A stretch of DNA of 64,000 bases from Streptomyces spongiicola (lineage in GTDB: Bacteria; Actinomycetota; Actinomycetes; Streptomycetales; Streptomycetaceae), in contig NZ_CP029254.1 in NCBI RefSeq assembly GCF_003122365.1, positions 5,582,001 through 5,646,000 of the forward strand, in the 5' to 3' direction. The notes below the pieces were generated by a model that searched no databases, had not been told where the DNA came from, and worked only from the letters and a program-made list of their open reading frames with translations. Below are positions 19,977 through 30,717 of this stretch, piece by piece. Position 1 is the first letter of the stretch, and each line of letters starts with the position of its first letter. The position numbers and the translations under genes were made by a program.

Positions 19977-20735
19977 ATGCCCTACGACCCGTCGGCCTTC
20001 CCGCCCTTCGCCGTCACCGTCGACCTGGTCGTGCTCACCGTGCGGCGCGACGCGCTGTGCGCTCTGGTCGTACGACGCGGTGAGCAGCCGTACCAGGGCC
20101 GCTGGGCGCTGCCCGGAGGATTCGTCAGGGCGGACGAGGACCTCACGGCCGCGGCGGCGCGTGAACTCGTCGAGGAGACGGGGCTCTGCGTGCACGACCC
20201 CCACTCGCCCGCGCCGGGCAACGGCGCCCATCTCGAACAGCTCGCGACCTACGGCGACCCGAAGCGTGACCCGCGCATGCGCGTGGTGAGCGTGGCGCAC
20301 CTGGCACTCGCCCCGGACCTTCCGGCGCCGCGGGCCGGCGGTGACGCGAACCAGGCCCGCTGGGCGCCCGTCGGTCTGCTGCTGAGCGAGGAGGGGATCG
20401 GCCGTGACGATGACCAGTCCGGCCAGCTCGCCTTCGACCACACGCGGATCCTGGCCGACGGTGTGGAACGGGCCCGCTCCAAGATCGAGTACTCGTCGCT
20501 GGCCACGGCCTTCTGTCCGCCGGAGTTCACCGTGGGCGAGCTGCGGCGGGTGTACGAGGCGGTGTGGGGAGTCGCCCTGGATCCGCGCAACTTCCATCGC
20601 AAGGTGACCGGCACCCCCGGTTTCCTGGTGCCCACGGGCGGTACCACGACCCGTCAGGGCGGGCGCCCGGCCCAGCTCTTCAGGGCCGGCGGCGCGACCC
20701 TGCTCAATCCGCCGATGCTCCGCCCCGAGGTCTGA
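19977..20735 (+). CDS. Nudix domain transcriptional regulator (NrtR-like architecture)
   Basis: 252 residues. An intact Nudix box spans 48-70 (G48, E54, R62-E63, E66-E67, G69), so the catalytic residues for pyrophosphate hydrolysis are all present. The C-terminal roughly 90 residues form a winged-helix-like segment: the block EYSSLATAFCPPEFTVGEL followed by RRVYEAVWGVALDPRNFHRKV, as in NrtR-type Nudix regulators that sense NAD-related nucleotides such as ADP-ribose. No ribosome site precedes the ATG; the -10 box is immediately upstream, suggesting leaderless translation. A dyad in the promoter suggests autoregulation. Whether the regulon concerns NAD metabolism is inference. Confidence 0.85.
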   Translation: MPYDPSAFPPFAVTVDLVVLTVRRDALCALVVRRGEQPYQGRWALPGGFVRADEDLTAAAARELVEETGLCVHDPHSPAPGNGAHLEQLATYGDPKRDPRMRVVSVAHLALAPDLPAPRAGGDANQARWAPVGLLLSEEGIGRDDDQSGQLAFDHTRILADGVERARSKIEYSSLATAFCPPEFTVGELRRVYEAVWGVALDPRNFHRKVTGTPGFLVPTGGTTTRQGGRPAQLFRAGGATLLNPPMLRPEV

Positions 20736-20895
20736 CGCCCGCGGCGGCGGAGCTGCGGAGGCCGTGGCGGTGCCTGACACCCGGCACTCCCGGGCTGCAT
20801 AGAAAGTCCGAAATGTAGCGTTATCGTGCTGCGGTATCCACACCTGCCGCGTACCCGCACTGCGGCCGAGCGGTCTCACCTCCGCAAAGGAAGCG

Positions 20896-23226
20896 ATGCT
20901 CCAGGTCATCGGACTCACCAGCGCCTCCCGCCGGCGCCTCGCGCCTGCCGTCGACGATCTGACCTTCGAGGCGACGCCCGGCAACGTCACCGCCCTTCTC
21001 GGGGCCGGGGGTTCGGGCAAGAGCACCGCCCTGCGTCTGATGCTCGGGCTCGAGGCCGGCCGCGGCGTCGCGTACTTCCGCGGACGCCCCCTGCACGCCA
21101 TGGCGTGCCCCGCCCGGGAGGTGGGCGTGCTGCTGGGTGACGTCCCGGGGCATCCCACCCGCACCGCACGGGGGCAGCTCCGCATGCTCTGCGCGGCCGC
21201 CGGAGTGCCGGTGTCGCGCGCGGACGACATGCTCGACCTCGTGGACATCGCCGCACTGCGGGACGCGCGACTCGGCTCCCTCTCGCTCGGCACGGACCGC
21301 AGACTGGGACTGGCCTCCGCGCTGTTGGGCGACCCGCACACGCTGCTGCTCGACGCCCCTTCCCGGGGACTCTCGCCGCGCGAGCACAGCTGGCTGTTCG
21401 GTCTGCTGCGCGCCCATGCCGAGCACGGAGGCACCGTCCTCTACACGACCGCGGACCCCAAGGAGGCGGCCGGGACCGCGGATCGCGTGGTCACGATCGA
21501 CAACGGCCGGCTCGCCGCCGACCAGGACGCCGCCGATTTCGCCCGCACCCGGCTCCGGCCGCGCGTCGCGGTCCGCACACCGCACGCCGGAAGGCTCGCC
21601 GCGGCACTGAGCCGTGAGTCGCGGGCCGGGCGTCCCTCCGTCGAAGTCGTCACCGAGGGCCGGAACCGGCTCTCCGTCTACGGAAGCAGCTGTGCGGAGA
21701 TCGGGGACGCCGCCTTTCGGTACGGCGTTCCCGTCCACCGACTCGCCGAGGAGATCGGTGACGCCGGACCCCGCCCGCCTTCCGTACCCGGGCACCTGGG
21801 CGAGGCCGCGGGCGGCACCGCCCTCGCGGGGCCGGCCGGCCCCGGCTCCGCACCCGATCCGGCCGGTTGTGCCGCCCCTCGGGCCATCGCGCGGGATGCC
21901 GCCCGGCCGGCGCCCCCGGACGGCGGCACCCTCTTCGCGGCTGCGGCCGGCCCGGAGCCCCGACCCGCGGGGCCGCAGGACCCCGGCCGCCACCCCGCCG
22001 CTCCTCGCCGGGAGGCATCTCGTGCGCCCGTCGTGCGCCGCCCGGTCACCGGCCCGGAGCGGGCCACCGGCCCGGTCACCGGCGCGGACCGGGTCGCCCC
22101 GCCACCCCGCTCCGAACCCCTCGGCCCCTGCCCGGGTCCCCGCCCTGCCTCCGACGGCCCTGAACCCCGCGACCCCGGTCGTGGTCCAGGCACCCGCGCC
22201 CGCACCCTCCCCGTCGGGGTCCTCGGCCCCGAAGCCGCCCCTCGCGGGGACCGGACCTCGGCAGTGCCCGGCCCGGACGTCCCCGGCGGCGCGAGTTCCG
22301 AGGGCCCCTGTCCCGAGGACCCCCGCCCCGGCGCCGCTCCGCGCACCGAACCCCTCCGGAGCGGCCGGGGAGTCCTGCGCGGCGGCCGGGTCGCCCCGCA
22401 CTCGCAGCCCTCCCTCCGCCCCCGCCGAGGGGCAGCCCGAACCGGGCGGCCTCCGGCGCAGCCGCTCCAGCCGCTGCGGTACGAACTGCGCCGCCTCCTC
22501 GGGGTCCGCACGACGTATCTGGTCGTCGCGGCGGTTCTCCTGTCCTCGGCCGCCCTCTCCGCCCTGCTCGCCCACGCCGGCCGCACCCCGCTGCCGGGCC
22601 TCCTCGCCGCCTGGCCCGACCCGTTGCCGCTGCCTCCGGCCGCCCTGGGGGCCGGTGTGCTCGGGGCCCTCTCGTTCGGGGAGGAGTTCCGCTATCCCGC
22701 ACTGGCGGCCGTCCGCGGAACCGTCCCCCGGCGACTCGGCCTGCTCCTCGCCAAGCTGGCGGTGACGGGCGCGGCCGCCCTCGTCATCGGCGGCGCCGTC
22801 GTCGTGCTCGACGCCCAGGCGCTGTGGCTCCTCCACGGATCCGACCCCGTGGCGGTTCCGCGGAACTGGCAGCCTCTCTGCCTGAGTTGGGCCGTACTCC
22901 TGGTCGGGAGCGCCTGGTCGGGCCTGCTCGCCGCGGGCACGTTCCGCCGCACGGCCGCGGGGGTGGTCGCGGTGCCGGCCGTGCCCGTGGTGGTCGTTCC
23001 CCTCGTGCAGCAGGTGCTCGCCGGTCCGTCCGGGCGCTCGCTCGCGGGATTTCCGGGCCGTCTGCGGGAGCTGACCCGGCTGGGCTGGCCGCACGAGGCG
23101 GACCGCTGGTTGCTCGCCGCGCTGCGAGCGTTCGTGCAACCCGTGGGAACGGCAATGGCGTTGTCGTTCTCTATTCTGCTCTGCTCGTACCTGCTCATCG
23201 GACTTCGCGGCAAGGCACGTTGGTGA
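20896..23226 (+). CDS. ABC transporter-like fusion (degenerate ATPase, long linker, membrane domain)
   Basis: 776 residues, ATG at 20896 after AAAGGAAG. The N-terminal ABC domain (about 1-215) has a good Walker A, GAGGSGKST (36-44). Its signature is LSLGT (129-133) instead of LSGGQ, Walker B reads LLLDA (Ala154 where the catalytic Glu should be), and the H-switch position is Thr-Thr (about 184). ATP binding is plausible, efficient hydrolysis is not. Residues about 295-525 are a Pro/Gly/Arg-rich linker. The C-terminal 240 residues hold five or six hydrophobic segments (LVVAAVLLSSAALSALL, LVIGGAVVVL, VVAVPAVPVVVVPLVQQVL, MALSFSILLCSYLLIGL). It lies just upstream of whiH, 159 bases away, on the same strand. 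Function unknown. Confidence 0.8.
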   Translation: MLQVIGLTSASRRRLAPAVDDLTFEATPGNVTALLGAGGSGKSTALRLMLGLEAGRGVAYFRGRPLHAMACPAREVGVLLGDVPGHPTRTARGQLRMLCAAAGVPVSRADDMLDLVDIAALRDARLGSLSLGTDRRLGLASALLGDPHTLLLDAPSRGLSPREHSWLFGLLRAHAEHGGTVLYTTADPKEAAGTADRVVTIDNGRLAADQDAADFARTRLRPRVAVRTPHAGRLAAALSRESRAGRPSVEVVTEGRNRLSVYGSSCAEIGDAAFRYGVPVHRLAEEIGDAGPRPPSVPGHLGEAAGGTALAGPAGPGSAPDPAGCAAPRAIARDAARPAPPDGGTLFAAAAGPEPRPAGPQDPGRHPAAPRREASRAPVVRRPVTGPERATGPVTGADRVAPPPRSEPLGPCPGPRPASDGPEPRDPGRGPGTRARTLPVGVLGPEAAPRGDRTSAVPGPDVPGGASSEGPCPEDPRPGAAPRTEPLRSGRGVLRGGRVAPHSQPSLRPRRGAARTGRPPAQPLQPLRYELRRLLGVRTTYLVVAAVLLSSAALSALLAHAGRTPLPGLLAAWPDPLPLPPAALGAGVLGALSFGEEFRYPALAAVRGTVPRRLGLLLAKLAVTGAAALVIGGAVVVLDAQALWLLHGSDPVAVPRNWQPLCLSWAVLLVGSAWSGLLAAGTFRRTAAGVVAVPAVPVVVVPLVQQVLAGPSGRSLAGFPGRLRELTRLGWPHEADRWLLAALRAFVQPVGTAMALSFSILLCSYLLIGLRGKARW

Positions 23227-23385
23227 CCGAATGCGATCACAGTGCGATGGGCTGCCCGTAACTCCCCGAAGAATGACCGTTTCTTCCCGATAAGGCGTCA
23301 ATTGCGGGGCGGGCGCCGATCACCCTTTCGTGTGCTTTTCACCAAAGACCTCAAGGGCTGCTGAAGGCACGCCGACAAAAGATGC

Positions 23386-24273
23386 GTGAGTACCCTTGCG
23401 CACACCATGATGACCGCCGCCCGCCCCGTCGAGCCCGGCCTCGCCGGCCCGGGCGATCTCGACCGATACCCCTACCCGGAGGTGCCCGGCGTCGACCGGG
23501 TCGGCCCCCCGGCCTGGGACACCGCGGAAAGCGAGTTGGGCCGGGCCGGCCGCCGTGCCGCGGGCAGCCGGGGCCGCGGGCTCCACGGTCAACTCGTCCA
23601 GCAGCTGGGCCAGATGATCGTCTCCGGGGACCTCGGGGCCGACCGTCCGCTCGTGCCGGAGGAGATCGGCCAGCGCTTCGAGGTGTCCCGCACCGTCGTC
23701 CGCGAGTCCTTGCGGGTCCTCGAGGCCAAGGGACTCGTCAGCGCCCGCCCGAACGTGGGCACCAGGGTCCGTCCGGTCAGCGACTGGAACCTGCTGGACC
23801 CCGACATCATCGAGTGGCGTGCCTTCGGGCCCCAGCGCGACGACCAGCGGCGCGAGCTGACCGAACTCCGCTGGACGATCGAGCCGCTCGCCGCCCGGCT
23901 GGCGGCCGGGCACGGCCGGGAGGACGTCCAGCAGCGCCTCACCGACATGGTGGAGATCATGAGCCACTCGCTCACACAGGGCGACGGGATCACCTTCGGT
24001 CGCGCCGACGCCGAGTTCCACTCGCTCCTGATCCAGGTCGCGGGCAACCGCATGCTGGAGCACCTGTCGGGCATCGTGGCCGCCGCCCTCCAGGTGTCCG
24101 GGGGGCCTGCCGCGGGCTGCGACCGCCCTTCCGAGGCCTCCCTGGCGCACCACGCCCGCATCGTGGACGCCCTCGCCGCCGGCGACGCGAACGGCGCCGA
24201 GTCCGCCATGCGGCAACTTCTCACCACCCACCCCGAGGTGGAGCGGGTGGTCCCGGCTCCGCGCGAGCACTGA
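23386..24273 (+). CDS. whiH: WhiH, GntR-family sporulation regulator
   Basis: 295 residues from GTG 23386. No ribosome site is obvious, and ATG 23407 or 23410 are alternatives that remove seven or eight residues. After an unconserved N-terminus, a GntR winged helix occupies about 65-130 (LHGQLVQQLGQMIVSGDLGADRPL...RFEVSRTVVRESLRVLEAKGLV). A FadR-type all-helical effector domain follows (ELRWTIEPLAARLAAGH, DAEFHSLLIQVAGNRMLEHL, HHARIVDALAAGDANGAESAM), with the metal or ligand residues Asp, His and His in place. WhiH is required for sporulation septation in aerial hyphae and is known to repress itself. Identification rests on this sequence and its position directly upstream of hrdB. A perfect 30-bp palindrome follows the stop. 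Confidence 0.92.
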   Translation: MSTLAHTMMTAARPVEPGLAGPGDLDRYPYPEVPGVDRVGPPAWDTAESELGRAGRRAAGSRGRGLHGQLVQQLGQMIVSGDLGADRPLVPEEIGQRFEVSRTVVRESLRVLEAKGLVSARPNVGTRVRPVSDWNLLDPDIIEWRAFGPQRDDQRRELTELRWTIEPLAARLAAGHGREDVQQRLTDMVEIMSHSLTQGDGITFGRADAEFHSLLIQVAGNRMLEHLSGIVAAALQVSGGPAAGCDRPSEASLAHHARIVDALAAGDANGAESAMRQLLTTHPEVERVVPAPREH

Positions 24274-24312
24274 CCCGCGGCCGCGGCCGAGGTGTTCGAG
24301 GCGCACCCTCGT

Positions 24313-24342
24313 GTGTCGCCGGACCCCGGGGTCCGGCGACAC
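24313..24342 (+). terminator. whiH terminator (30-bp perfect palindrome)
   Basis: Bases 24313-24327 are the exact reverse complement of 24328-24342, 39 bases after the whiH stop. The remaining 276 bases to hrdB should hold the hrdB promoters, but I cannot place -35/-10 boxes with confidence. Confidence 0.7.
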
Positions 24343-24618
24343 GATCGTGGGCCCGGACACCGAGCGGCCACCCCGTTTGGCCGTTTGGTCGCGAATGGGG
24401 TGTGACTCGGGCCACGCGCAATGGGCGTAACACTCCTCGAGGCAGCGCGATGACCTAAGAGGTGACAGCCGAGGAGGGAATACGGGCGCCGGTCGCGGCG
24501 CTGTTCACTCTCCGAGGTCCAGCCCGCGCCGTCGGTACATTCCCAGCCGGCGGTCGTCGGCTCCGGCCCGATCACGGGCGGGGCCGGAAGCCGTTTCCAT
24601 CGTTCCGAGAGGTTGTTC

Positions 24619-26178
<1,560 letters not shown>

Positions 26179-26449
26179 GCAGCCGCGTCCCGGCTCGGGG
26201 CCGGGGTGTCGCGGGAGTGGCCCCGTCCGCCCGCAGGGCGGGGTCGGCGGCGTCCGGTGCGTGCGCCCGCAGGGCCGGCGGGCCGTCCTCACAGTGGACG
26301 TGCTCGGAGAATCCCACAACGCGGCGCCCGGGCCGCTCCCGTGCCCGCGGGGCTGCTGGGAAGTGCGTGTGCCGGGCGTCGCGGGCCGGGAGGGACCCTC
26401 GCAGCCCGTCCCGGCCGAGCGGGGCCGAAGACCGGAGCCGCAGTCGTCC

Positions 26450-26498
26450 GGCAGCGGGCCCGGCACACCCGCAACGACGGTGTGCCGGGCCCGCTGCC
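26450..26498 (+). terminator. 20-bp hairpin in the hrdB-protease gap
   Basis: Bases 26450-26469 pair perfectly with 26479-26498 over a 9-base loop. It is the only strong structure in the 516-base gap (26179-26694) and is the likely hrdB terminator, although it is 271 bases beyond the stop. I see no small gene in the gap. Confidence 0.65.
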
Positions 26499-26694
26499 CG
26501 TCCGCGTCCCGGACGCCGTGGGTGAACCGGCCTCCGGGACCGTGTCGTTCTCGCCGCCCCGGCCGTCGCACGTGCCCGGCCCCTCGGCAGCCGATCCGCC
26601 GGAGGGCGCCGGCACACCGCTCTCGCGGGGTGCGAACCGTGCCCCGCTGTCTGACGCTGAGTGTACGGAGAGCCCCGGAGAGTCAGGAGAGCGC

Positions 26695-27528
26695 ATGCGA
26701 CGTCCCATCATCCGACCCCTGCCGGCGGCTTTGGCCCTGGCCTCCGCGGTGGCTCTGACGCCGCTGGCCGCCCAGGCTCCGGCGGCGGCCGACAGCGTGA
26801 TCATCGGAGGCGCGGCGGTGCGCTCCTCGGAGATCCCCTGGGTCGTCGCCCTGTCCAGCCGTGACCGGTTCGGGGGTACCAGGGCCGGTCAGTTCTGCGG
26901 TGGCGTGGTGGTGGCCCCCACCCAGGTGCTCACCGCGGCCCACTGCCTCAGCCGAGAGGTGCTGGGGGCGACGGTGAGCGAGGTGCGGGACCTCCGGGTG
27001 ATCGCGGGGCGTGAGGACCTTCGCGGGTCCGGTGGCCGGGAGATCCCGGTGCGACGGGTCCGGCTCGCGCCCGGGTACGACCCCGCGACCAGTTCCGCGG
27101 ATCTGGCCGTGCTCACGCTGGGAGCCGCGCTGCCAGCGCGCCACGCCATCGCGACGGCCCGCCGGGGTGACGAGGCCTATCGGCCGGGTACCCCGGCGAC
27201 GGTCTACGGCTGGGGCGACACGACGGGGATCGGGACCTACGCCAGTACGCTGCACGCCGCGCGGGTGCAGGTGCAGCCGGACTCGGTGTGTGCGCGGGCG
27301 TATCCCGGAAGCGTGACGGGGAGCCGCTACCAGCCGGCGACCATGATGTGCGCCGGTGACGCCAGGGGCGGTCACGACGCCTGCCAGGGCGACAGCGGCG
27401 GCCCGCTGGTGGCGCGGGGCCGGCTGATCGGGATCGTCTCCTGGGGCAGCGGCTGCGGCCGGGCGGACTCTCCGGGCGTCTACACCCGGGTCGGCGAGGT
27501 GCTGCCCACGGTGGCCGGTCGGCGCTGA
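26695..27528 (+). CDS. Secreted trypsin-like (S1) serine protease
   Basis: 277 residues, ATG at 26695 behind AGGAGA. A Sec signal peptide (RRPIIRPLPAALALASAVAL, cleavage likely after AQAPAAA) and a very short propeptide precede the mature N-terminus IIGG. The catalytic triad is complete: His in LTAAHC, Asp in SSADLAVL, Ser in CQGDSGGP. Asp six residues before the Ser (DACQGDSGG) predicts trypsin-like preference for Arg/Lys. Six Cys positions fit three disulfides. Streptomyces secrete many such proteases during aerial growth. Convergent with a DUF7455 gene over a 23-bp hairpin. Confidence 0.95.
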   Translation: MRRPIIRPLPAALALASAVALTPLAAQAPAAADSVIIGGAAVRSSEIPWVVALSSRDRFGGTRAGQFCGGVVVAPTQVLTAAHCLSREVLGATVSEVRDLRVIAGREDLRGSGGREIPVRRVRLAPGYDPATSSADLAVLTLGAALPARHAIATARRGDEAYRPGTPATVYGWGDTTGIGTYASTLHAARVQVQPDSVCARAYPGSVTGSRYQPATMMCAGDARGGHDACQGDSGGPLVARGRLIGIVSWGSGCGRADSPGVYTRVGEVLPTVAGRR

Positions 27529-27656
27529 GCCGACCGCCGGGGCGCCTCCGGCCGGCGCCGGGCCCGCACGTCCGGCGAACCGGACTCCGCTGGCCGGGCT
27601 CGGGTCCTGTCTGGTGTCACCGTGCGTGCGCACCGTGCCACCGGGCGGCGGGGCGA

Positions 27657-27703
27657 CCGGAACGGGCGGCCGCCCCCTCGGAGGGGGCGGCCGCCCGTTC
27701 CGG
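27657..27703. terminator. Bidirectional 23-bp hairpin between protease and DUF7455 genes
   Basis: Bases 27657-27679 and 27681-27703 are perfectly complementary around a single central base. Convergent genes end 129 bases to the left and 38 to the right. Confidence 0.8.
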
Positions 27704-27740
27704 TCCTGGGCCGGCCCATGGCTCGTCGTGTGATGAGAGA

Positions 27741-27971
27741 TCAGCGCTCGTCGTCTCCGGCGCTGGCCGGTACGGCCGTCAGGCGGTCCGTCTCATCCTG
27801 TATCTCAGCGGCGATCTTCTTGAGTTCCGGCTCGAACTTGCGCCCGTGGTGGGCACAGAAGAGCAGCTCACCGCCGCTTGTCAGGACGACGCGCAGGTAC
27901 GCCTGGGCGCCGCAGCGGTCGCAGCGGTCAGCGGCCGTCAGCGGGCTCGCGGGGGTCAGAACAGTAGTCAC
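27741..27971 (-). CDS. Small zinc-ribbon-like DUF7455 protein
   Basis: 76 residues, GTG start at 27971 with AGAAGAGG upstream. CDRCGAQ (Cys17 and Cys20) and CAHHGRKF (Cys39, His41, His42) form a probable zinc-binding knuckle; the C-terminal 30 residues are an amphipathic helix (FEPELKKIAAEIQDETDRL). This small family is conserved next to hrdB and parE in actinobacteria and has no assigned role. It is divergent from parE, with a 437-base gap between starts. Confidence 0.85.
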   Translation of the reverse strand: MTTVLTPASPLTAADRCDRCGAQAYLRVVLTSGGELLFCAHHGRKFEPELKKIAAEIQDETDRLTAVPASAGDDER

Positions 27972-28408
27972 GTCGCCTCTTCTCTAGCTCGACGAGCTGT
28001 CGTACCAGGGTCAACATCCAACCAGGCCGAAAACGTTCCCGCTCGTGCCTTTCCCCTGAAACTTCTTCGTCAAGGTGGCTGTCTGCTGCCGGTTGGCGGC
28101 GAATGTGCCGTATTGCTTGGCTCTACGGTTTCGCTTGGTTTCTCTGGGCCTCGGGTCCTCGCCGACTGGGTTGCCGGTTGTTCATGAGGACGTGCCCGGA
28201 GCCTAAATGGTTCATGCCTGGAAGGGAACGTGATGTGCACGTCACTCCATCGAGGTATCGAACGCGTATGCGACTCTGGACTAGCATGTTGAATCACGAG
28301 GGTGGCGTGACATCGGCTCTACCAGGCCTCGGTACCCTCTGACGGTCGACCGACGCCGGCCGCTTCCCCCACACGGCCACCATCCGAATTCAGCGAGGAG
28401 CGAACCGC
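27972..28408. other. Divergent region upstream of parE and the DUF7455 gene
   Basis: The 437 bases are clearly less GC-rich than the surroundings, as expected for promoters. A -10-like TAGCAT at 28282-28287 could serve parE, but I find no matching -35. No conserved small ORF is supported. Confidence 0.4.
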
Positions 28409-30526
28409 GTGACCGCCGAGACGTCCGTGCCGTCCAGTGCGCTGCTGACCGCAGACCGTGACGGTTCCAACTACACCGCGCGGCACCTGCTCGTCCTCGA
28501 GGGGCTCGAGGCGGTGCGCAAGCGGCCGGGCATGTACATCGGCTCCACGGACAGCCGGGGCCTGATGCACTGCCTGTGGGAGATCATCGACAACTCGGTG
28601 GACGAGGCCCTCGGGGGCCACTGCGACCACATCGAGGTCATCCTCCACGACGACGGCTCCGTCGAGGTCCGCGACAACGGCCGCGGCATCCCCGTCGACG
28701 TGGAGCCCAAGACGGGGCTGTCCGGTGTCGAGGTCGTCATGACCAAGCTGCACGCCGGCGGAAAGTTCGGCGGCGGCTCGTACGCGGCCTCCGGCGGTCT
28801 GCACGGTGTGGGAGCCTCCGTCGTCAACGCGCTCTCCGCCCGCCTCGACGTCGAGGTCGACCGGGGCGGCGCGACCCACTCGATCAGCTTCCGCAGGGGT
28901 GTTCCCGGCATCTTCACCGAGTCCGGCCCGGACGCGCCTTTCGACCCGGCCGGCGGTCTGATCAAGGGCAGGCGAGTGCCCAGGACCCGCACCGGCACCC
29001 GGGTCCGCTACTGGGCGGACCGCCAGATCTTCCTCAAGGACGCCCGGCTCCAGTTGGAGACGCTCCACCAGCGCGCCCGCCAGACGGCGTTCCTCGTGCC
29101 CGGCCTCACCATCGTGGTCCGCGACGAGCGCGATCTCGAGGGCGAGGGCAAGTCGCAGGAGATCTTCCGTTTCGACGGCGGGATCAGCGAGTTCTGCGAG
29201 TTCCTCGCCCAGGACAAGGCGGTCTGCGACGTCCTGCGGCTGAGCGGCCACGGTACGTTCAAGGAGACCGTCCCCGTCCTCGACGAACGCGGCCATATGA
29301 CGCCCACCGAGGTCACCCGGGAACTCGGCGTCGACATCGCGCTCCGCTGGGGCACCGGTTACGACACGGCGGTCAGGTCGTTCGTGAACATCATCGCCAC
29401 CCCCAAGGGCGGCACCCACGTCACCGGCTTCGAGCGCTCCGTCACCAAGACGGTCAACGAGGTGCTCCGCTCCGCGAAGCTGCTGCGCGTCGCCGAGGAC
29501 GACATCGTCAAGGACGACGCCCTCGAGGGGCTGACCGCCGTGGTCACCGTCCGGCTCGCCGAGCCCCAGTTCGAGGGGCAGACCAAGGAGGTCCTCGGCA
29601 CCTCCGCGGCCAACCGCATCGTCGCCAACGTGGTCGCCAAGGAGCTCAAGGCGTTCCTGACCTCGACCAAGCGGGACGCCAAGGCGCAGGCACGGGCCGT
29701 CCTGGAGAAAGCGGTCGCCGCCGCGCGCACCCGGATCGCCGCCCGCCAGCACAAGGAGGCGCAACGGCGCAAGACGGCCCTGGAGTCGTCCTCGCTGCCG
29801 GCCAAGCTCGCGGACTGCCGCAGCGACGACGTCGAGCGCAGTGAACTCTTCATCGTCGAGGGCGACTCCGCGCTCGGCACGGCCAAACTCGCCCGCAACT
29901 CGGAGTTCCAGGCGCTGCTGCCGATCCGGGGCAAGATCCTCAACGTGCAGAAGTCGTCGGTCTCCGACATGCTCAAGAACGCCGAGTGCGGCTCGATCAT
30001 CCAGGTCATAGGGGCGGGCTCGGGACGCACCTTCGACATCGACGCGGCCCGCTACGGCAAGATCGTTCTGCTGGTGGACGCCGATGTGGACGGCGCGCAC
30101 ATCCGCTGCCTGCTGCTCACACTCTTCCAGCGCTACATGCGGCCGATGGTCGAGGCCGGCCGGGTCTTCGCGGCCGTGCCGCCGCTGCACCGGATCGAAC
30201 TGGTCCAGCCCAGGAAGGGCCAGGACAAGTACGTGTACACGTACTCGGACAACGAACTCCGCTCCACGCTGCTGGAGTTCCAGCGCAAGGGCGTCCGCTT
30301 CAAGGACTCGATCCAGCGCTACAAGGGCCTCGGCGAGATGGACGCCGACCAGCTCGCGGAGACCACGATGGACCCGCGCCACCGCACGCTGCGCCGGATC
30401 AACATCGGGGATCTGGAGGCGGCGGAGCAGATCTTCGACCTGCTGATGGGGAACGAGGTCGCACCGCGCAAGGAGTTCATCACCAGCTCCGCGGCGACCC
30501 TGGACCGTTCGCGTATCGACGCCTGA
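28409..30526 (+). CDS. parE: DNA topoisomerase IV subunit B (ParE)
   Basis: 705 residues, GTG at 28409 after GCGAGGAG. The GHKL ATPase domain shows RPGMYIGST, EIIDNSVDEAL, the DNGRGIP loop and GGLHGVGASVVNAL. The TOPRIM domain has the metal-binding EGDSALGTAK and DADVDGAHI. It lacks the roughly 170-residue insertion seen in some Gram-negative GyrB, and it is paired at a distance with a ParC (37438-39885) that lacks a GyrA box. That supports topoisomerase IV rather than a second gyrase. The enzyme decatenates daughter chromosomes, which matters during multi-chromosome segregation at sporulation septation. Confidence 0.95.
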   Translation: MTAETSVPSSALLTADRDGSNYTARHLLVLEGLEAVRKRPGMYIGSTDSRGLMHCLWEIIDNSVDEALGGHCDHIEVILHDDGSVEVRDNGRGIPVDVEPKTGLSGVEVVMTKLHAGGKFGGGSYAASGGLHGVGASVVNALSARLDVEVDRGGATHSISFRRGVPGIFTESGPDAPFDPAGGLIKGRRVPRTRTGTRVRYWADRQIFLKDARLQLETLHQRARQTAFLVPGLTIVVRDERDLEGEGKSQEIFRFDGGISEFCEFLAQDKAVCDVLRLSGHGTFKETVPVLDERGHMTPTEVTRELGVDIALRWGTGYDTAVRSFVNIIATPKGGTHVTGFERSVTKTVNEVLRSAKLLRVAEDDIVKDDALEGLTAVVTVRLAEPQFEGQTKEVLGTSAANRIVANVVAKELKAFLTSTKRDAKAQARAVLEKAVAAARTRIAARQHKEAQRRKTALESSSLPAKLADCRSDDVERSELFIVEGDSALGTAKLARNSEFQALLPIRGKILNVQKSSVSDMLKNAECGSIIQVIGAGSGRTFDIDAARYGKIVLLVDADVDGAHIRCLLLTLFQRYMRPMVEAGRVFAAVPPLHRIELVQPRKGQDKYVYTYSDNELRSTLLEFQRKGVRFKDSIQRYKGLGEMDADQLAETTMDPRHRTLRRINIGDLEAAEQIFDLLMGNEVAPRKEFITSSAATLDRSRIDA

Positions 30527-30717
30527 CGCGAGGGCGGACCCGGGCGTCTCGGTCCCCGGGCCGACCAGGTCCGGCCGGGTCCTCCGCGACCGCGGGCGGA
30601 GTGTGAGCCTCCGTCACCTGATGGAGTGAAGAGCTTGAGAGAGGAGTCCGGGATCCCCCCGTTCTGTCCATCCTTGGGCACGCGGCCGCAACGGTTCGCT
30701 GACAAGGAGAACTGAGC

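Noticed and set aside
21614..22765. A 383-codon alternative frame in the middle of the ABC fusion
   Set aside because: It is a Pro/Ser/Arg-rich out-of-frame reading of the low-complexity linker; the main frame continues into hydrophobic helices.
24477..24505. Sigma-R type promoter (GGAAT...GTT) before hrdB
   Set aside because: The spacing between GGAAT and GTT is 21 bases, too long for the usual 18-19.
28319..30382. A 687-codon minus-strand open frame across parE
   Set aside because: Mirrors the codon bias of parE; no recognised motif.
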